Positions 50,664-62,019 of a stretch of 64,000 nt of DNA are shown in pieces. Positions within the stretch are counted from its first letter, which is position 1, and each line of letters starts with the position of its first letter. Source of the stretch: Eonycteris spelaea. Its lineage: Eukaryota > Chordata > Mammalia > Chiroptera > Pteropodidae. The notes beneath the pieces are model-generated. The model was not told where the DNA came from, did no database searches, and was given only the letters and a program-made list of their open reading frames with translations. The translations under genes were made by a program, and so were the position numbers. The stretch is taken from NCBI GenBank assembly GCA_003508835.1, contig PUFA01000003.1:16407501-16471500 (forward strand). The letters are read 5' to 3'.

Positions 50664-50690
50664 CCCCCCCCCCCCACCCCACACACACAT
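50664..50690 (+). repeat. C-rich tract with short CA run
   Basis: A run of about 14 C interrupted once by A, followed by ACCCCACACACACA. Confidence 0.9.
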
Positions 50691-50699
50691 CACTTTTAC

Positions 50700-52190
50700 A
50701 AACTGTGGGATGCTCTAGTGGCAAAAAAATAATTTCTTCCATCTTTCCCTCTTTCTTCTCCCCTGTCCTTTTCTTCTGTACTCCCTCTCACCTGATAGGG
50801 GGTAAATGAGGTCTCAGGAATTCACTTGCTCAATATTGTTCCCTGAACTTGATCTGCTGGTGATGTATTAATTAGCTGGGGCACTGCACCTTAACGAACA
50901 GGTTACAGGCAGGTCCTGGTGTGTGTTAATGTTTAACCAGAGATGCTCAGCAGTGGTCTCATTTGTGGCCTAAATGTAAAGAGAGAAATGTGGTTGACTT
51001 TATTTTCATAGATGTTTTCTTACTTATAAGTGTTGACATATTGGTTTCAATGCCATATGTCAGCATATTTGCTATGAGTTGTCTCACATATGTTTAAACT
51101 TTTGGATAATAGCATTTACTATAGAAGTTATAACTTCTAAGTCTCGATTTATACATGGCCATATTTATGTTTTCCCACATGCATGTATAACTGTACATGG
51201 TGTAACTTTCACTGTCACTAATGTTTCTAATTTACCTTAAAATCAGTGAGTGAGACCCATTTCGCAGTAATCTCAGAGCAGTATGGTTTTGCAGGATTTC
51301 GGAACTGTCACGACTTCTTTCCTGTTACTCTGAGAAAAGCCCCAGATCACTCCCCTGTCCACGCCTGTGGTGTGGCCTCCTGTGGGGCTTCCCCACCAAG
51401 GCTGAGTAATGATACAGACTCAGGATGGCCCAGTCTTCTCCTGGCAGAATGAGCAGCTCTGTCTGGCACCAATTCCCAGCTGCAAAACCAAGCCCTGTTC
51501 TTCCTTTGAACCCAGAACTCTGGGGCTGGTACTAACAGGACAGGGGGCAAAAAGAATGAGCACGGGACCCTCAAGTGCACTGGAGAGAGAGCTAAATTAA
51601 TAGGTCAGCCAGGGATTTTTACTTTTTTTTTTTTTTTAACACAGTATATTTTGCCCACAATTATACTTTGCACGGGTTCCCAGACTCCTTGTCTTGAGCA
51701 CTCACCTACCAGTCCCATCCCAAATCAGGAGCCAGCCTATTCTTGGAACATTCCTAACTATGAGGTCCTAGGGGTTTTTCTTCCTCCGAGTCCAGAGCGT
51801 GTAGTGGTTAGATGGTGTGTCTGCTCCTGGGGCCGGTCTCTGATGAACATCTGAGACATTCGCATTATAGCTGGCTCTGTCATCTAAGCATTCACACTTA
51901 GCTTTTCTGCTAAAGTAACATAAGACCCATGTATGACCTAGAAGCTATGGATCGTTTTCTTCCAAGAAAAATACACATGGGCACAGAATGTTGTATGCAA
52001 TATCAAGATATTCATGGACCCTCTTAGGTAACTCATTAGTGACAAGTTAAGAACTCTTGGGGGTGGCATGGATTATTATGCTAACCCCCACCCCAAAATA
52101 ACGTAATGGTGAGAACATGTGACTTTAAAGATGTATTTCTGGGAAAAAAAAATGCTACTCAAAGTTGAAAGATCCAAGGATCTCATATAA
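50700..52190. other. single-copy sequence; possible conserved patch at 50850-51000
   Basis: TGATGTATTAATTAGCTGGG (50861-50880) carries a paired homeodomain core (TAATTA) in repeat-free sequence. AT-rich sequence follows to about 51240. A 15-T run lies at 51623-51637. No gene is recognised. Confidence 0.45.
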
Positions 52191-52194
52191 ATGG

Positions 52195-52345
52195 CTTATA
52201 TGCCATTTATTTTATAAATGTGAAAATAGCCCCAGAGAGGAATGGTGTCTCCCTGAGGCCACACTGAGGTTAATTACAGAAATGGGACTGAACTGGAGTC
52301 CCCATCCTGAAGTCCCCTTCTTCTGTCTAATACAATAAAATGCCT
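52195..52345 (-). mobile_element. MIR SINE (antisense)
   Basis: TTTATTTTATAAATGTGAAA, CCCAGAGAGGAATGGTGTCT, TCCCTGAGGCCACACTGAGG and GGGACTGAACTGGAGTCCCC follow the antisense MIR in order. Confidence 0.7.
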
Positions 52346-52349
52346 TCCA

Positions 52350-52875
52350 GGAAAGCGAGGTGGACTTTTCTGGCTCCTTCTTGGATAGTTGCTCACTCTG
52401 AGGTACAGGGAGATAGCCATGAATCAAACTTATACCCTCAAGTAAAAAGAGAGAAAAACTAAATAAATAAATAGAAAGGCCGAATCTAAAATATTACTTC
52501 CCCTTTCGGAGAAAATTCATTATTTTTCCAGCATCCTGTTTTCAACAAAGATACCTGTGGGTTGTAGGGAAACCTTCGGTTGTGTTTGATGAGCTGTGTA
52601 TTTGTTGGACAGCATGAAACCCCATACCCGAAGCTGAATTTAACATGGAGGTCACCACTTGTGTCCCAGCTCTTCCCTGAGGCATTCAAGAGACCAAAAT
52701 AACTCTCACTTATCTCTTTAGGGCCTGAGACCTGAGCAAATTGTATCTGGAGATAAGTTTATTTTGTCCAAGGTCAACCTCAGACTTAGCTGGGAGTCAA
52801 CTCACCTGCATTCCACATGCAGGCCTCCCCTGACAGGCCGTGCTGGGTTTCTGTGGATTTTCCCCTCCTCTGGTT
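52350..52875. other. single-copy sequence
   Basis: No gene or repeat family is recognised. A short AAAT run lies at about 52459-52472. Confidence 0.5.
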
Positions 52876-52876
52876 C

Positions 52877-52896
52877 CTCAGTCAGTCAGTCAGTCA
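52877..52896 (+). repeat. (CAGT)5 short array
   Basis: Five CAGT units immediately before the MLT1-type LTR. Confidence 0.9.
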
Positions 52897-52906
52897 TTTG
52901 GACATC

Positions 52907-53259
52907 TGTCTTGGTTTGGCTGCTATTAACAAAATGCCAGAGACTGGGTGGCTTGTACACAAAAGAAATGTATTCTTCTTGTTCTGGAGGCTGGAGATCA
53001 GGGTGCCAGCCAGCATGACCAGGTTCTGGGAGGACCCTGTTCTGGGTTGCAGACTGTCATTTTCTCATTGTATTCTCTTGTGCTAGAAGGGAATGATAGA
53101 GCTCTCTGGGGTCTCTCTTATATGGACACGAATCTTAATCATGAGTGCTTCACCCTCATGACCTAATTACCTCCCAAAGGCCCCACCTGATAATACTGTC
53201 TCTTGGGGGTTAGAGATTTGAATCTATGAATTTTGGACACAAATATTTGGTCCATAACA
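52907..53259 (-). mobile_element. MLT1-type MaLR solo LTR (antisense)
   Basis: It opens TGTCTTGGTTTGGCTGCTAT, continues AACAAAATGCCAGAGACTGG, TTCTGGAGGCTGGAGATCAG, CATGACCTAATTACCTCCCA and AAGGCCCCACCTGATAATAC, and closes TATGAATTTTGGACACAAAT then CCATAACA. This is the reverse complement of a MaLR LTR. Both ends are present and no internal region is attached. Frames at 52764-53166 are artefacts. Confidence 0.88.
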
Positions 53260-53514
53260 GTATGCTTATTGGACTTTAACTGTGTATTTGCTATTGTCCT
53301 GAGTACTGTCTGGCCTGTCAAGAGGCAGGGATGTATTAGAGAAGTAAAACCTGAGGATTTTTAGTAACATGATTATTACCATTAACATCTTCTATTTGTG
53401 TAGCCATTAAAAATGGCAAAGTGTATTCCCCATAAAAGCCCAAATAACCAAACTTGAAAGGGAGAGCTAAGACTCTTTGAGTGAGAGTCACTAGGTATGA
53501 GACAAAAAAAAAGT

Positions 53515-53665
53515 GTGACAGGGCCTTTGCCAGGTTTTTCCCTCTTCCTGGGATTCTCCTGTTCCCTCCACGAACCTCCTACCTATGTCCGCCCCCAAAC
53601 CTCCCTGGATCTCATGTCAGCTCAAACACTGGTTCTCAGGAAGCCTTGTTGCGTGCTGGTCCCGC
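53515..53665 (+). mobile_element. L2 LINE fragment
   Basis: GGGCCTTTGCCAGGTTTTTC, CCTCTTCCTGGGATTCTCCT, ATGTCAGCTCAAACACTGGT and TCAGGAAGCCTTGTTGC match L2 (GGGCCTTTGCACTTGCTGTT, CTGCCTGGAATGCTC, AGCTCAAATGTCACC, GAAGCCTTCCCTG). Confidence 0.65.
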
Positions 53666-53669
53666 AGGC

Positions 53670-54640
53670 ACCTCGGATCAGAGGAATGCAGGCACGCACA
53701 GAAACACATTACTTGATTGCTCAAACACATCTCAGTGTGTAGTCTCCGCTCATGTGTGTGCTTATTGCAATGATGTCTCTTTACCTTCAGATGTGAGCTG
53801 GGTGTAGGGGAACCACTAAGATGGGTACAGTATCCCAGGCAGAGCAACAGTCCTGGAAAACTGTAATCACCCTGGGCTGGAAGTGGGAGGGATTGCTTCC
53901 CAGAAAGTGTGGGTTCATTGGAAATGGGGAAGCAAGCTAGCGGGCATAAGCAAGCTGTGTTGAAGGAATACTTGATAGGAGCCGTGGCCTTTGGTTAAGG
54001 GACACAGCCAACCTGGGCGACCCAGCTGGGAGGAAGCTGGAGAATGATACCCCTGACCTACTCACCTCCCTCCCTCCCTGTGGTCTCCTGCTGGTGCCCC
54101 TCCTTGGCTGCAGCCAGAGGATGTAGGAACTAAAGTGCAGAGGTCAGGGTCGCTGGGGAAGCGCAGGGCTAGACCTGGAGAGGCACATGCAGGATGGCCA
54201 GCCCGGTGGGCAAACTATGCCAACCTTCTTTCCTTTCAGCTCCTTTTCAGGTCAGCACCTTGGAAACTGTGGCCGGCTCTCCACAACTGATAATCATTCC
54301 CTACCACAGTTAATATTTACTCTCCTGTGGCCGCTGGCACCTTAGGAACCAGGTGTGGCAGGTCCAGGGGACATGCTCTGGCACCAGGGAGATGGTTGGG
54401 ACTCAGGCTGGTTGTTGTCCGTGGCGCCCATGGCCCGAGGGAAGTGGGTTTTTATTTGATGCCTAAAGATCCAAAGGTTAATCATTCACCACGTTGTTCC
54501 TGCTACTTTCTCTGCCCAACATAAAAATGAGCCTGCTTTGGAAGTCGTTTCTTTATGAAGTTTGAGGAAAGTGATGCTACTGCCCATTTCATCACAGTTT
54601 GCTTTGAGGGCAGGGAATTCTTTAAAAGTAGCCAAATGGA
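53670..54640. other. single-copy sequence, no gene recognised
   Basis: Moderately GC-rich unique sequence; no interspersed repeat and no recognisable coding frame. Confidence 0.5.
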
Positions 54641-54649
54641 AAAGCTACT

Positions 54650-54750
54650 ATTTACACTGGGATCTTGCTTACAGTTCTTTAAGGATTTCCATGTCCATTT
54701 TATGATTTACTCTTCACAACAGCCCCTACTGATGATAGGCATTGATCGAG
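54650..54750 (-). mobile_element. possible MIR SINE fragment (antisense)
   Basis: TTTTATGATTTACTCTTCAC then AACAGCCCCTACTGATGATA resembles the antisense MIR segment 'cattTAATCCTCACAACAACCCT'. Confidence 0.45.
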
Positions 54751-54754
54751 TAAT

Positions 54755-55275
54755 CAAAATGCAAATGCACAATTAAACATGATAAAGAATGTGAAGCAAA
54801 AGTGTCCTGAAGGTCTGGAAGGCAAAGAGAGGGAGTGGGGGTGACTTAGGTGGTGCTGAGGAACTGGAAGAAGCTCATGCAGTGGGAATGTGCGCAGCAG
54901 AGGAATGATGACGGTGGGAGGAGATGAGACCGGAAATGCTTGGGGCACCTGCCCCGTCCCTGTTGACCAGGAGAAAGGCCCTTGGGGTCTCTAGCATAAA
55001 AGCAGTGGGGGCTATTAAAGGGTTGAGTAGGGGCATGACAAGATTAGATTTATTTGTAAAGGGATCATTTGGGGACTATTGTGGTAGTTTGGGTCAAGGA
55101 TGGGGGATTAGACAGAAAGTATGAGGGAGGTTTGGGATTGGTTTCAGAGGCAGAAAAAAAGGGGCTTCTTGACAGCTATATGCCTGCTTTTGAGAATTTG
55201 TCCAGTTGAGGTATGATACAAATCCTGGAACTTCACAGCCATGCTCAACAGTAGAAGTCTTGATGTTGTTACCAA
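54755..55275. other. single-copy sequence, possible very old L2
   Basis: GGGGCATGACAAGATTAGAT then CATTTGGGGACTATTGTGG (55031-55086) faintly resembles antisense L2 (GGGAGTGACATGATCTGATT, CACTCTGGCTGC). Preceding AGTGGGGGCTATTAAAGGGT also fits. I do not set boundaries. Confidence 0.35.
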
Positions 55276-55277
55276 TA

Positions 55278-55279
<2 letters not shown>

Positions 55280-55312
<33 letters not shown>

Positions 55313-55321
55313 TGCGCGCGC
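55280..55321 (+). repeat. (GT)n-(GCGC) alternating compound microsatellite
   Basis: About 14 GT units run directly into GCGCGTGCGCGCGC (55308-55321). As at 16124-16177, the result is long uninterrupted alternating purine-pyrimidine sequence of Z-DNA-forming type. Confidence 0.97.
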
Positions 55322-55329
55322 CTGTGTTT

Positions 55330-55945
55330 CTCAACACTGGGACCATCCATGTTTAAATGATTCCGAAGGTTTGAATGTAGTCTATATTCCCTTTTAAATC
55401 AAATATTAGTCTTGTTTATTAAGTTTACCATTTAAAAAGAATGAGGTGTGGGAAAGGGGGTCACTTAACACATACTTTTAAATAGGTCTCTGGTCTCTTA
55501 CTCAGTTTACACAGAATTCAAAGGAGCATTTCCCATAGTGTGGTTGTTAAACTCTTCCCTTTCTGGGCAGACATGCCTATAAAATCATTAATGTATTTAT
55601 GGGGAATCATCTGGACCAGAAATGATCCATTTCATACCCTAAAGAGGACATTTTTTCTCTTGGCCCTTCAGTCTGGTCCAGGTTAAAGCAACTAGACAGC
55701 TAGAAGGTGAACTCTGGCTACGTAAGCTCCCCGCCCCACCTGGCACTTGCCTCCTCACTTCCTCTGCTCAGCCAGGCAGGAGTGATTGGCACACACTATC
55801 CTCTAGGGATTGTCCTTTTCAAGGTTTAGAGGAGGGCAGGCACGTCCATCACTTTTTCCTATCAGTGTCACTGGCCCTGTATTTTTTTCTGGAGCAGAAA
55901 CAATCATTCTTCCAAGGACTGTGCTAGTTTTGGCTTACCTTTCCT
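55330..55945. other. single-copy sequence
   Basis: No gene or repeat family is recognised. Confidence 0.5.
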
Positions 55946-55949
55946 AGTC

Positions 55950-55976
55950 TTTTTTTTTTTTTTTTTTTTTTTTTTT
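55950..55976 (+). repeat. poly-T run (27 T)
   Basis: A pure T run followed by CATGGCAGAGGGACATTTAG; no retroposon body is recognised on either side. Confidence 0.95.
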
Positions 55977-55979
55977 CAT

Positions 55980-58420
55980 GGCAGAGGGACATTTAGCTTC
56001 TGGTTTGTAGATAAGGATGTTGTTGCTTCTTGGCTAAAATCTCTGTGCAAATGGCTCTTGTTCCAGGGATTAATTATGGAGAATCTACTGGTATTTGTCA
56101 AGGCGCATGACTGGTAAGTTTAGTTTTGCAGAAGCATTGGACTGTATACACAACCAAAGAGCAAGAGACATCTTTTCTCTCTCCCCACTGGAGTTTTCTC
56201 TTCCCTCTTTTCTGCTTATCAATACCCTTTTCATTCTTCCAGGAAAGAATCTCCTCCTCTGAAAATTCGCCCCAGTCTTCCCAGATTCCACCTGCCTCTT
56301 CTTCCTTCAGCATTTACTCGAGCTCATTTATCTACTCCCTGGGCCACCTTGTATAATTGCTGTGCACCAATCATAACCAAATCTCCTTGAGAGGGAAGGA
56401 AATGGGTATGTGGGGTTTTGTCTCACAGAATCTGACTGGAATGGCTTACCCAGTACAATGACGCATAAATACTTAACATTCGGGCGCAGAAATGTTGACT
56501 TTCTAAACCATTCCCTGTCTTAGTGCTTCTTCTGCTGGTGCCAGGGTTTTCATTTCTCGGCTCGAGGGTATTCAAGTGGTAACTTGCTGACCCTTTAATA
56601 GACAAACTCTTTTTCAGTAAAAGTCAGCTGTGTTCTCCCAGCACCAAAGGAAACCTGTAGGTATTTCTGTGGGTCAGCTGAGTCTGAAGGTGCTTGACTA
56701 GATCCCAGAGAGCATTCTTTAAAGCGCAAAGCTCCATGAGGAGTCGAAGACAAAAGATCAAGGGAGTTCCCATGAGAGAACACACCATAAAAGGTAAGGG
56801 CCAGTATTTGTTTGCAAGGTGTGAGAATAAGGGGCATCATTAGCAACCGGGAGTGATGACTTCAGTCTTCTGAAAATGCTGTCCTGTTATACGCCAGACC
56901 GTTAAATGATGGTAACAGTCAAATCAGTTATATTCAAAACGCTGCTCTTTTGTATATAAACACAGTGAAGTTCTGTAGCTGTAAAGGCCCAGGCCCTTGG
57001 CACGGCTGTCCCAGGGTAGGTAGTAAAATGTCTCTTCAGGTCTTCGTGGCAGCTGCCCCAATGAAACACTAGTGACTTGAGTTACAGCAGAGCTAAATAT
57101 AGCGGGTGTGCTCATGTGTGCAGGATCGCATCTGATCCAGGGCGGCGTGTGCTCCTCAGACAGAACCCAGGACTTGTTAGACTGTCTCCACAGATGTGCT
57201 TCCAAACTCTTTCCTTCTCTCCTCCATCCTCTTCTCCAGGACACCTTCTTTTCCTCTTTCCTCTTCTGACTTTCTGATTTCTGCCCTCCCCATACTTAAG
57301 GTCTCACTTCTCTAAGAGTGAAAACAAGGAATTGGACTACTTTTTACAAACATTCTTAAGTTCTTATTTTTCCTTCTTTCAGTCTTATTCTTTCCTCCTC
57401 GCTTCCTTTTGTTCTAGCCTTGACATTCTTTTACTTTTCTCTAGAACTCCTTCATTTAAACAGAGTATATTTGTTAAAGAAGCCTCCTCATATCGTAGGT
57501 ATGATTGACCATTTCCAGGGAGAAAACTCACCAGGTTTAGACATTTTCACCTCTTTTCATTAAGTAATGATGGTCTCTCATGGTTGTTAGAAAATGATAA
57601 TGAAGTATGTGGGAAAATGGCAATAAGTTATCAGAAAAATTTTTTTTCTCCATTTCCTTTTCCATGAGCGGCTCTGTTCTGGCTAATCAATTACTCAGAT
57701 AAAATCTTGCATAAGTAGATTATCTTTAGAAATTTGTACCTCTGGGCAAACCAGTTGCCCAGGTATGTACCATTTTGAAGAAATAGAGGCACTTGAAACG
57801 AAGAAAATGGGCCAAGGTGGTATAGAATTGAATGGATAAACCTCATATGTTTCAAAGTGAAGAGTATAGTGAATATGTGCTCGTGTGAGTCCGTGAGGCA
57901 GCATGTTGTGGATAAGAAAGGAGAGAATAAATAAGTTGGCTTGAGCCAGAGGATATCAATCAAAATGTTCTGGAATAATCAGCATGAGATATTATGTACT
58001 CTGCTCAAATCAGATGGACCTCATTTCAAGAAGCAGATATTTTCCTGAAGAGAAGTACAAAATGAAGTTTGTAAATTGAACTATAGAGTCAGTGGGGAAC
58101 CTGGGGAAGAACATTCTTCCAGAATATTACACGTAAATGGGGTAAGAGAGCTGTTTAAAATCAATCCTGTCACAAACTTATTTTGTAAGGACTGGTTTTG
58201 TGTCTGGATGTTTTCCCCCTTTCAATGGATACCTTAAAAAATAATGTTTTTACTAATGGATCTCAAAGTGTTTTTGCAACTCTCATCATCTGTGAGAGAT
58301 TCTGAAGTTCTCTCTAGTGTGAGGAAAGCAGAAACCCATTACTATGATTCAGCGTGCTGCAAACACACAGATGCAGAGCCTGAGTATTAGAAGCCTTGGG
58401 GACCGTTAAAACCTTGGGCA
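55980..58420. other. long single-copy stretch, no gene recognised
   Basis: No clear interspersed repeat. A MEF2-consensus decamer, CTAAATATAG, lies at 57093-57102. Open frames of 60-106 codons on both strands are not recognisable. Confidence 0.45.
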
Positions 58421-58424
58421 CCAT

Positions 58425-58500
58425 TAAATCCAATCCTGTTTTTTATAAGAGAAAACACTGAGCTAAACATGCGGCAGTGATCTCTGACATAGCATCACCC
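58425..58500 (-). mobile_element. possible MIR-type SINE fragment (antisense)
   Basis: AAATCCAATCCTGTTTTTTA then TAAGAGAAAACACTGAGCTA resembles the antisense MIR (CCATTTTACAGATGAGGAAACTGAGG). Low identity. Confidence 0.35.
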
Positions 58501-58504
58501 TTAT

Positions 58505-59075
58505 ACTCTCGTTGGAGTCTCATTATGGGATGGTCATATGTAGCCTGTGTAGAAGCCTGAGCCACTCCTGGCCTTGTCCCTTATCAGTCTGCATGACTCG
58601 CTTTTCTCGGGACTACACAGCGAGACATAACTCACGATTGGAACTCTCTTTGAGGGCTTTTGGCACAACACTACTCTGGAACCCTGGGCCCTCTTGCAGG
58701 AAGCACGTGTGTGCTTGAACTCCCGAAGCGGGTCTTCTCCCAGGACCTCAGCTGTTTGCAGTCCCCATTCTCTGCCCATAGAACTAAAGTTTGAGGACAA
58801 CTAATACAGGAAATTTCCTCTCTCCAGAAATTTTAATGTGCCAGAGACTTGGAAGGTGAAAATCCCTCAAACTTTAAGTTATGAAATAATAAAGTAGTAG
58901 AAGTATTTTCAGCATACAAAAGGTGACATTGGAAACTTAGAGGAACCTGCTCAATGCCTCTCAGTCCCGCGCCTGAGGGGTTGACTTGCTCTGTGTGTCT
59001 AACAGCTGCAGGCACTCACAGGGATTGCTGTGGTCCACGTGGTGAGCATATATCAGTGTAGGAGTATGTGTGTGC
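58505..59075. other. single-copy sequence
   Basis: No gene or repeat family is recognised. Confidence 0.5.
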
Positions 59076-59079
59076 ATGC

Positions 59080-59340
59080 ACACCTCCTCTTCCTTCATCA
59101 TCTTACCTACCGTTTCTTGCTCAAATCCCATCCCCTTAACAAAGCCATTTTGGACTTCTCCAGAGGTGCCCGGGTCCTGGACATCTCCTCTCTGTAACTT
59201 TTATTATGTTCTGTTTGCCTTACAACTTAGTATGGATATTTACATTGTATGTTAAACTGTGCTTTCTGTATTCCAGGCATTTACTTTTCCCTCTGAGCTA
59301 GATTGCCTATTCCTGGAAGGTACGAGGCATCTTCAGGGCT
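59080..59340 (+). mobile_element. possible L2 LINE fragment
   Basis: TTGCTCAAATCCCATCCCC, GCCATTTTGGACTTCTCCAG, GTAACTTTTATTATGTTCTG and GCTAGATTGCCTATTCCTGG follow the L2 order (GCTCAAATGTCACC, GCCTTCCCTGAC, ACTAGACTGTAAGCTCC) at low identity. Confidence 0.4.
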
Positions 59341-59429
59341 AAGCAAGGCCCTGAACTTAGCTCTTGAGATTACAGGGTTATAGCACCTTGGGGTTTGGAG
59401 TCCAAAACAAAATCAACTGTCCCAACTTG

Positions 59430-59555
59430 CTCATTCAATAATTGAGTTAACTGAACACTCACTGTTCATCCAAGGTCAACCAGATAAAGCAGTGACAGAG
59501 CCAGGAAGAGAACTAGCTCATCCAGCTTCATTCTTCTACATTAAAATGTAAGCGA
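59430..59555 (-). mobile_element. MIR SINE (antisense)
   Basis: CATCCAAGGTCAACCAGATA, then AGCAGTGACAGAGCCAGGAA and AGAACTAGCTCATCCAGC match the antisense MIR core (CAAGGTCACACAGCTAGTAAGTGGCAGAGCC). Confidence 0.6.
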
Positions 59556-59559
59556 ATGA

Positions 59560-60020
59560 ACTAGATACCAGGGGGAAAAGCTGGCAGGTTCCCCATGCTT
59601 AGCCTGAGAGTATGCTGGGCAATCTCGAAGTCATCCCTCAGACCTTTTCCTCTTTGCCCCTGTCACACACTCGTAATACTTTCACGATTCTAAAGTATCA
59701 TGTCTGTCTACACATACAAGCATGCAGAATGTTAAATGAAGAAAAGCCACACAAGGGAACTGAGAAGAAAAATTAAAATGTGGAAAGAGAACTGATCTGC
59801 TTGTGAGAAAAGCGAGAGAATTTCATTTATTTTTAAAATTGCTTTCCCTTATGGGTACCTTTCAAATACTGCTTTTGTTTTTTCCTTGAAGCCTGTGAAT
59901 CTATCTTCTGCCACCAGCATACTCTAGCAGAAATGATCACAAAAGTTTGTCCCTTGCTGATACATCAAGTCTGAAGTCTTCCATGTCTCCTTCTGCTCAT
60001 TTTCACAGAAAGGTTAATTC
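59560..60020. other. single-copy sequence
   Basis: No gene or repeat family is recognised. Confidence 0.5.
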
Positions 60021-60025
60021 CGAGT

Positions 60026-60130
60026 TCCCTCTGTTTCTCCCTCTGTGTCTCCGTCTCTGTCTCTCTTTGTCTCTCTGTCTCTGTCTGTCTGTCTCTCTCT
60101 GTCTCTCTGTGTCTCGGTGTCTTTCTCTCT
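60026..60130 (+). repeat. TCTG/TCTC low-complexity tract
   Basis: About 100 bases of TCTC, TCTG and TGTC units. The tail of some carnivore SINEs looks like this, but no SINE body precedes it here. Confidence 0.92.
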
Positions 60131-60134
60131 GATC

Positions 60135-60540
60135 ACTAAGATCTATATATATCTATATAAAGATATTTATGTCCCAGTTTGCTTGGATTTTCCTACCCAT
60201 GTGACTACTAGTAACACCTAAACTCTAAACATGCTGAAAAGAAACCTACGTCTTCCCGCTGAGTTTTCTTTTTCTACACCATAGATTTGTGCTCACGACA
60301 GTAAGCTTCTCTTTCTGGTACTGGTGCCTTAATTCAGTGCCCTTATGTTGGGAGGACTCAGTTTTCCTCCTCCTTACCACCTTAGCTATGTCTTCCCATC
60401 TTTTTAAGTCTAACTCCTACCGGCAGATTTACCAGAGCAGACGGAAAGCTTTCATCTCAGGATTCCATGATCACTTGCAGTAAGTTAAGTAAGCGCTGGC
60501 AGCCAGTACCGAACTAGGCACAAAATTTGTTCAAGTGTGT
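60135..60540. other. single-copy sequence with TATA-rich patch
   Basis: An ATCTATATATATCTATATAA patch lies at about 60140-60162. No gene is recognised. Confidence 0.5.
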
Positions 60541-60544
60541 TATT

Positions 60545-60665
60545 TTTCATTTTCTAGCTACTCTGTGAGCTCTGTAAGGCAAGGTGGGGAATCTTATATT
60601 TTTTTCTGTGACAACCGTTTTGCATAGCACAGTCTTGGCGATATAATGCAGGTTGAGACTGATTG
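60545..60665 (+). mobile_element. L2 LINE 3' end fragment
   Basis: TCTGTGAGCTCTGTAAGGCA, then TTTTTCTGTGACAACCG, TTGCATAGCACAGTCTTGGC and ATAATGCAGGTTGAGACTG follow the L2 tail (CTGTGAGCTCCTTGAGGGCA, TGCCTAGCACAGTGCCTGGC). Confidence 0.6.
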
Positions 60666-60669
60666 AGGC

Positions 60670-61775
60670 TCTGGGTGCAGAGAACAGTATATATTAAACT
60701 GTATTTGTAGTTTCTATGTACAGTTTCTTGGTATATTTTTACATTATAGATCTAAAGTTCACGTCTACTTATTCACTGATTTTGTTTTTCCTTCTTAAGA
60801 ATTTAATTGTTTTGCTTTATTTTCTGTTAAGATGTTAGTTCCTTTTAAGAAGCATTTTAAGTTTGTTTTACTCAATTGAGAATCATGGAACCTTTTCATC
60901 CTGCCCTAAATTACCCATGCACCATCATAGGGACATTTTCATTCATATTTGGTAACTTTATTTTTATTTTATATATTTTTTTGCTTTGAGATGTTTCAAG
61001 CCAAGAGCATTTGGCAGTTTCACTATAACTTTGAGAGCCAAAAAAGCCCCCAAATGATAGTAACATAAAATCCCCTGGGCCAGTCCACGTTTTATCATTG
61101 TGAATTTATTTGCCGAAAGCCTTTTATGCTTCTTTGCTTAATTTTTCAATTATAACCTGATGCTAGGAAACTAGAGGGGTCACTTATTTCTAAAAGATTT
61201 ATATTGCTAATTTAGGGCGTCCTGCAGAGTGCTCCTGCTGGAACCCAGTACTCTCTGTGGCCTCAGGGACCACTTCTATACAGGGCGTGAGCTCAGGGCA
61301 GCCACTCAGAGGGACTGTAATTACCAGTGTTATTATTTCTTTTGATTGAGTTATCTTCACAATATTAAGTTGTTCTCCATATTTTCTGAGTATGGATGTA
61401 ACCAATTTTGGCAACAACAATTGTTATTTCTGAATCTTCCCTGAATTATCTTGACCTTATGATTAAAAAAAGAAGAAGAAATGGGTCCTTTGGGACATGA
61501 CCACATGGTAATATGGAAGGAGTCCAAGATTAAGACTCAGAATACATGTCTAGTTGGCCCCTGTCCCTCTATTTCTGCTTAAACTCAAAGCCTCTTTAGC
61601 ATTTACCTTTTTGGCACCAGAAGAGCTACAGGAGATATACAACTTGGAGACCGAAGGAAATAAGTAACTTGACTCAGGAGAATTAGGCAAGGCCTAAGGG
61701 AAAGAAATGTGTGGGTTGGATCTTGATGGACAAGAAAGTCTTAGGTGGTTAAAGATGGAGTTCTAGTTAGGGCAT
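60670..61775. other. single-copy AT-rich sequence, no gene recognised
   Basis: No clear interspersed repeat or gene. Short T-rich and A-rich stretches only. Confidence 0.5.
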
Positions 61776-61779
61776 GATT

Positions 61780-62019
61780 GTATAGAGCAGCAGTCCCCAA
61801 CCTTTTTGGCACCAGGGACCAGTGCTCCTATGAGAATCTAATGCCTGATGATCTGAGATTGTTCTGAGGCAGTGATGCTAGTGCTGGGAACAGCCACAAA
61901 TACAGGTGAAGCTTTGCCAGCTCGACTGCTGCTCACCTCTTGCTGTGTGGCCTGGTTCTTCATAGGCCATGGACCGGTACTAGTCCACGGCCTGGGGGTT
62001 GGAGACCCCTGGTATAGAG
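61780..62019 (+). mobile_element. MER1-like hAT-Charlie element with perfect 8-bp target duplication
   Basis: The element spans 61788-62011. The left terminal repeat CAGCAGTCCCCAACC pairs with the right end GGTTGGAGACCCCTG. The same 8 bases, GTATAGAG, flank it at 61780-61787 and 62012-62019, as expected of hAT transposition. Inside are GTGCTCCTATGAGAATCTAA, ATACAGGTGAAGCTTTGCCA and GGCCATGGACCGGTACTAGT. The left end is joined early to a later internal segment, so about half of the MER1 consensus is missing. It is non-autonomous and has no coding capacity. Confidence 0.93.

Noticed and set aside
60026..60130. TCTG/TCTC tract as the pyrimidine-rich end of a carnivore SINE
   Set aside because: No A/B-box-bearing SINE body precedes it and no AATAAA-type tail follows.
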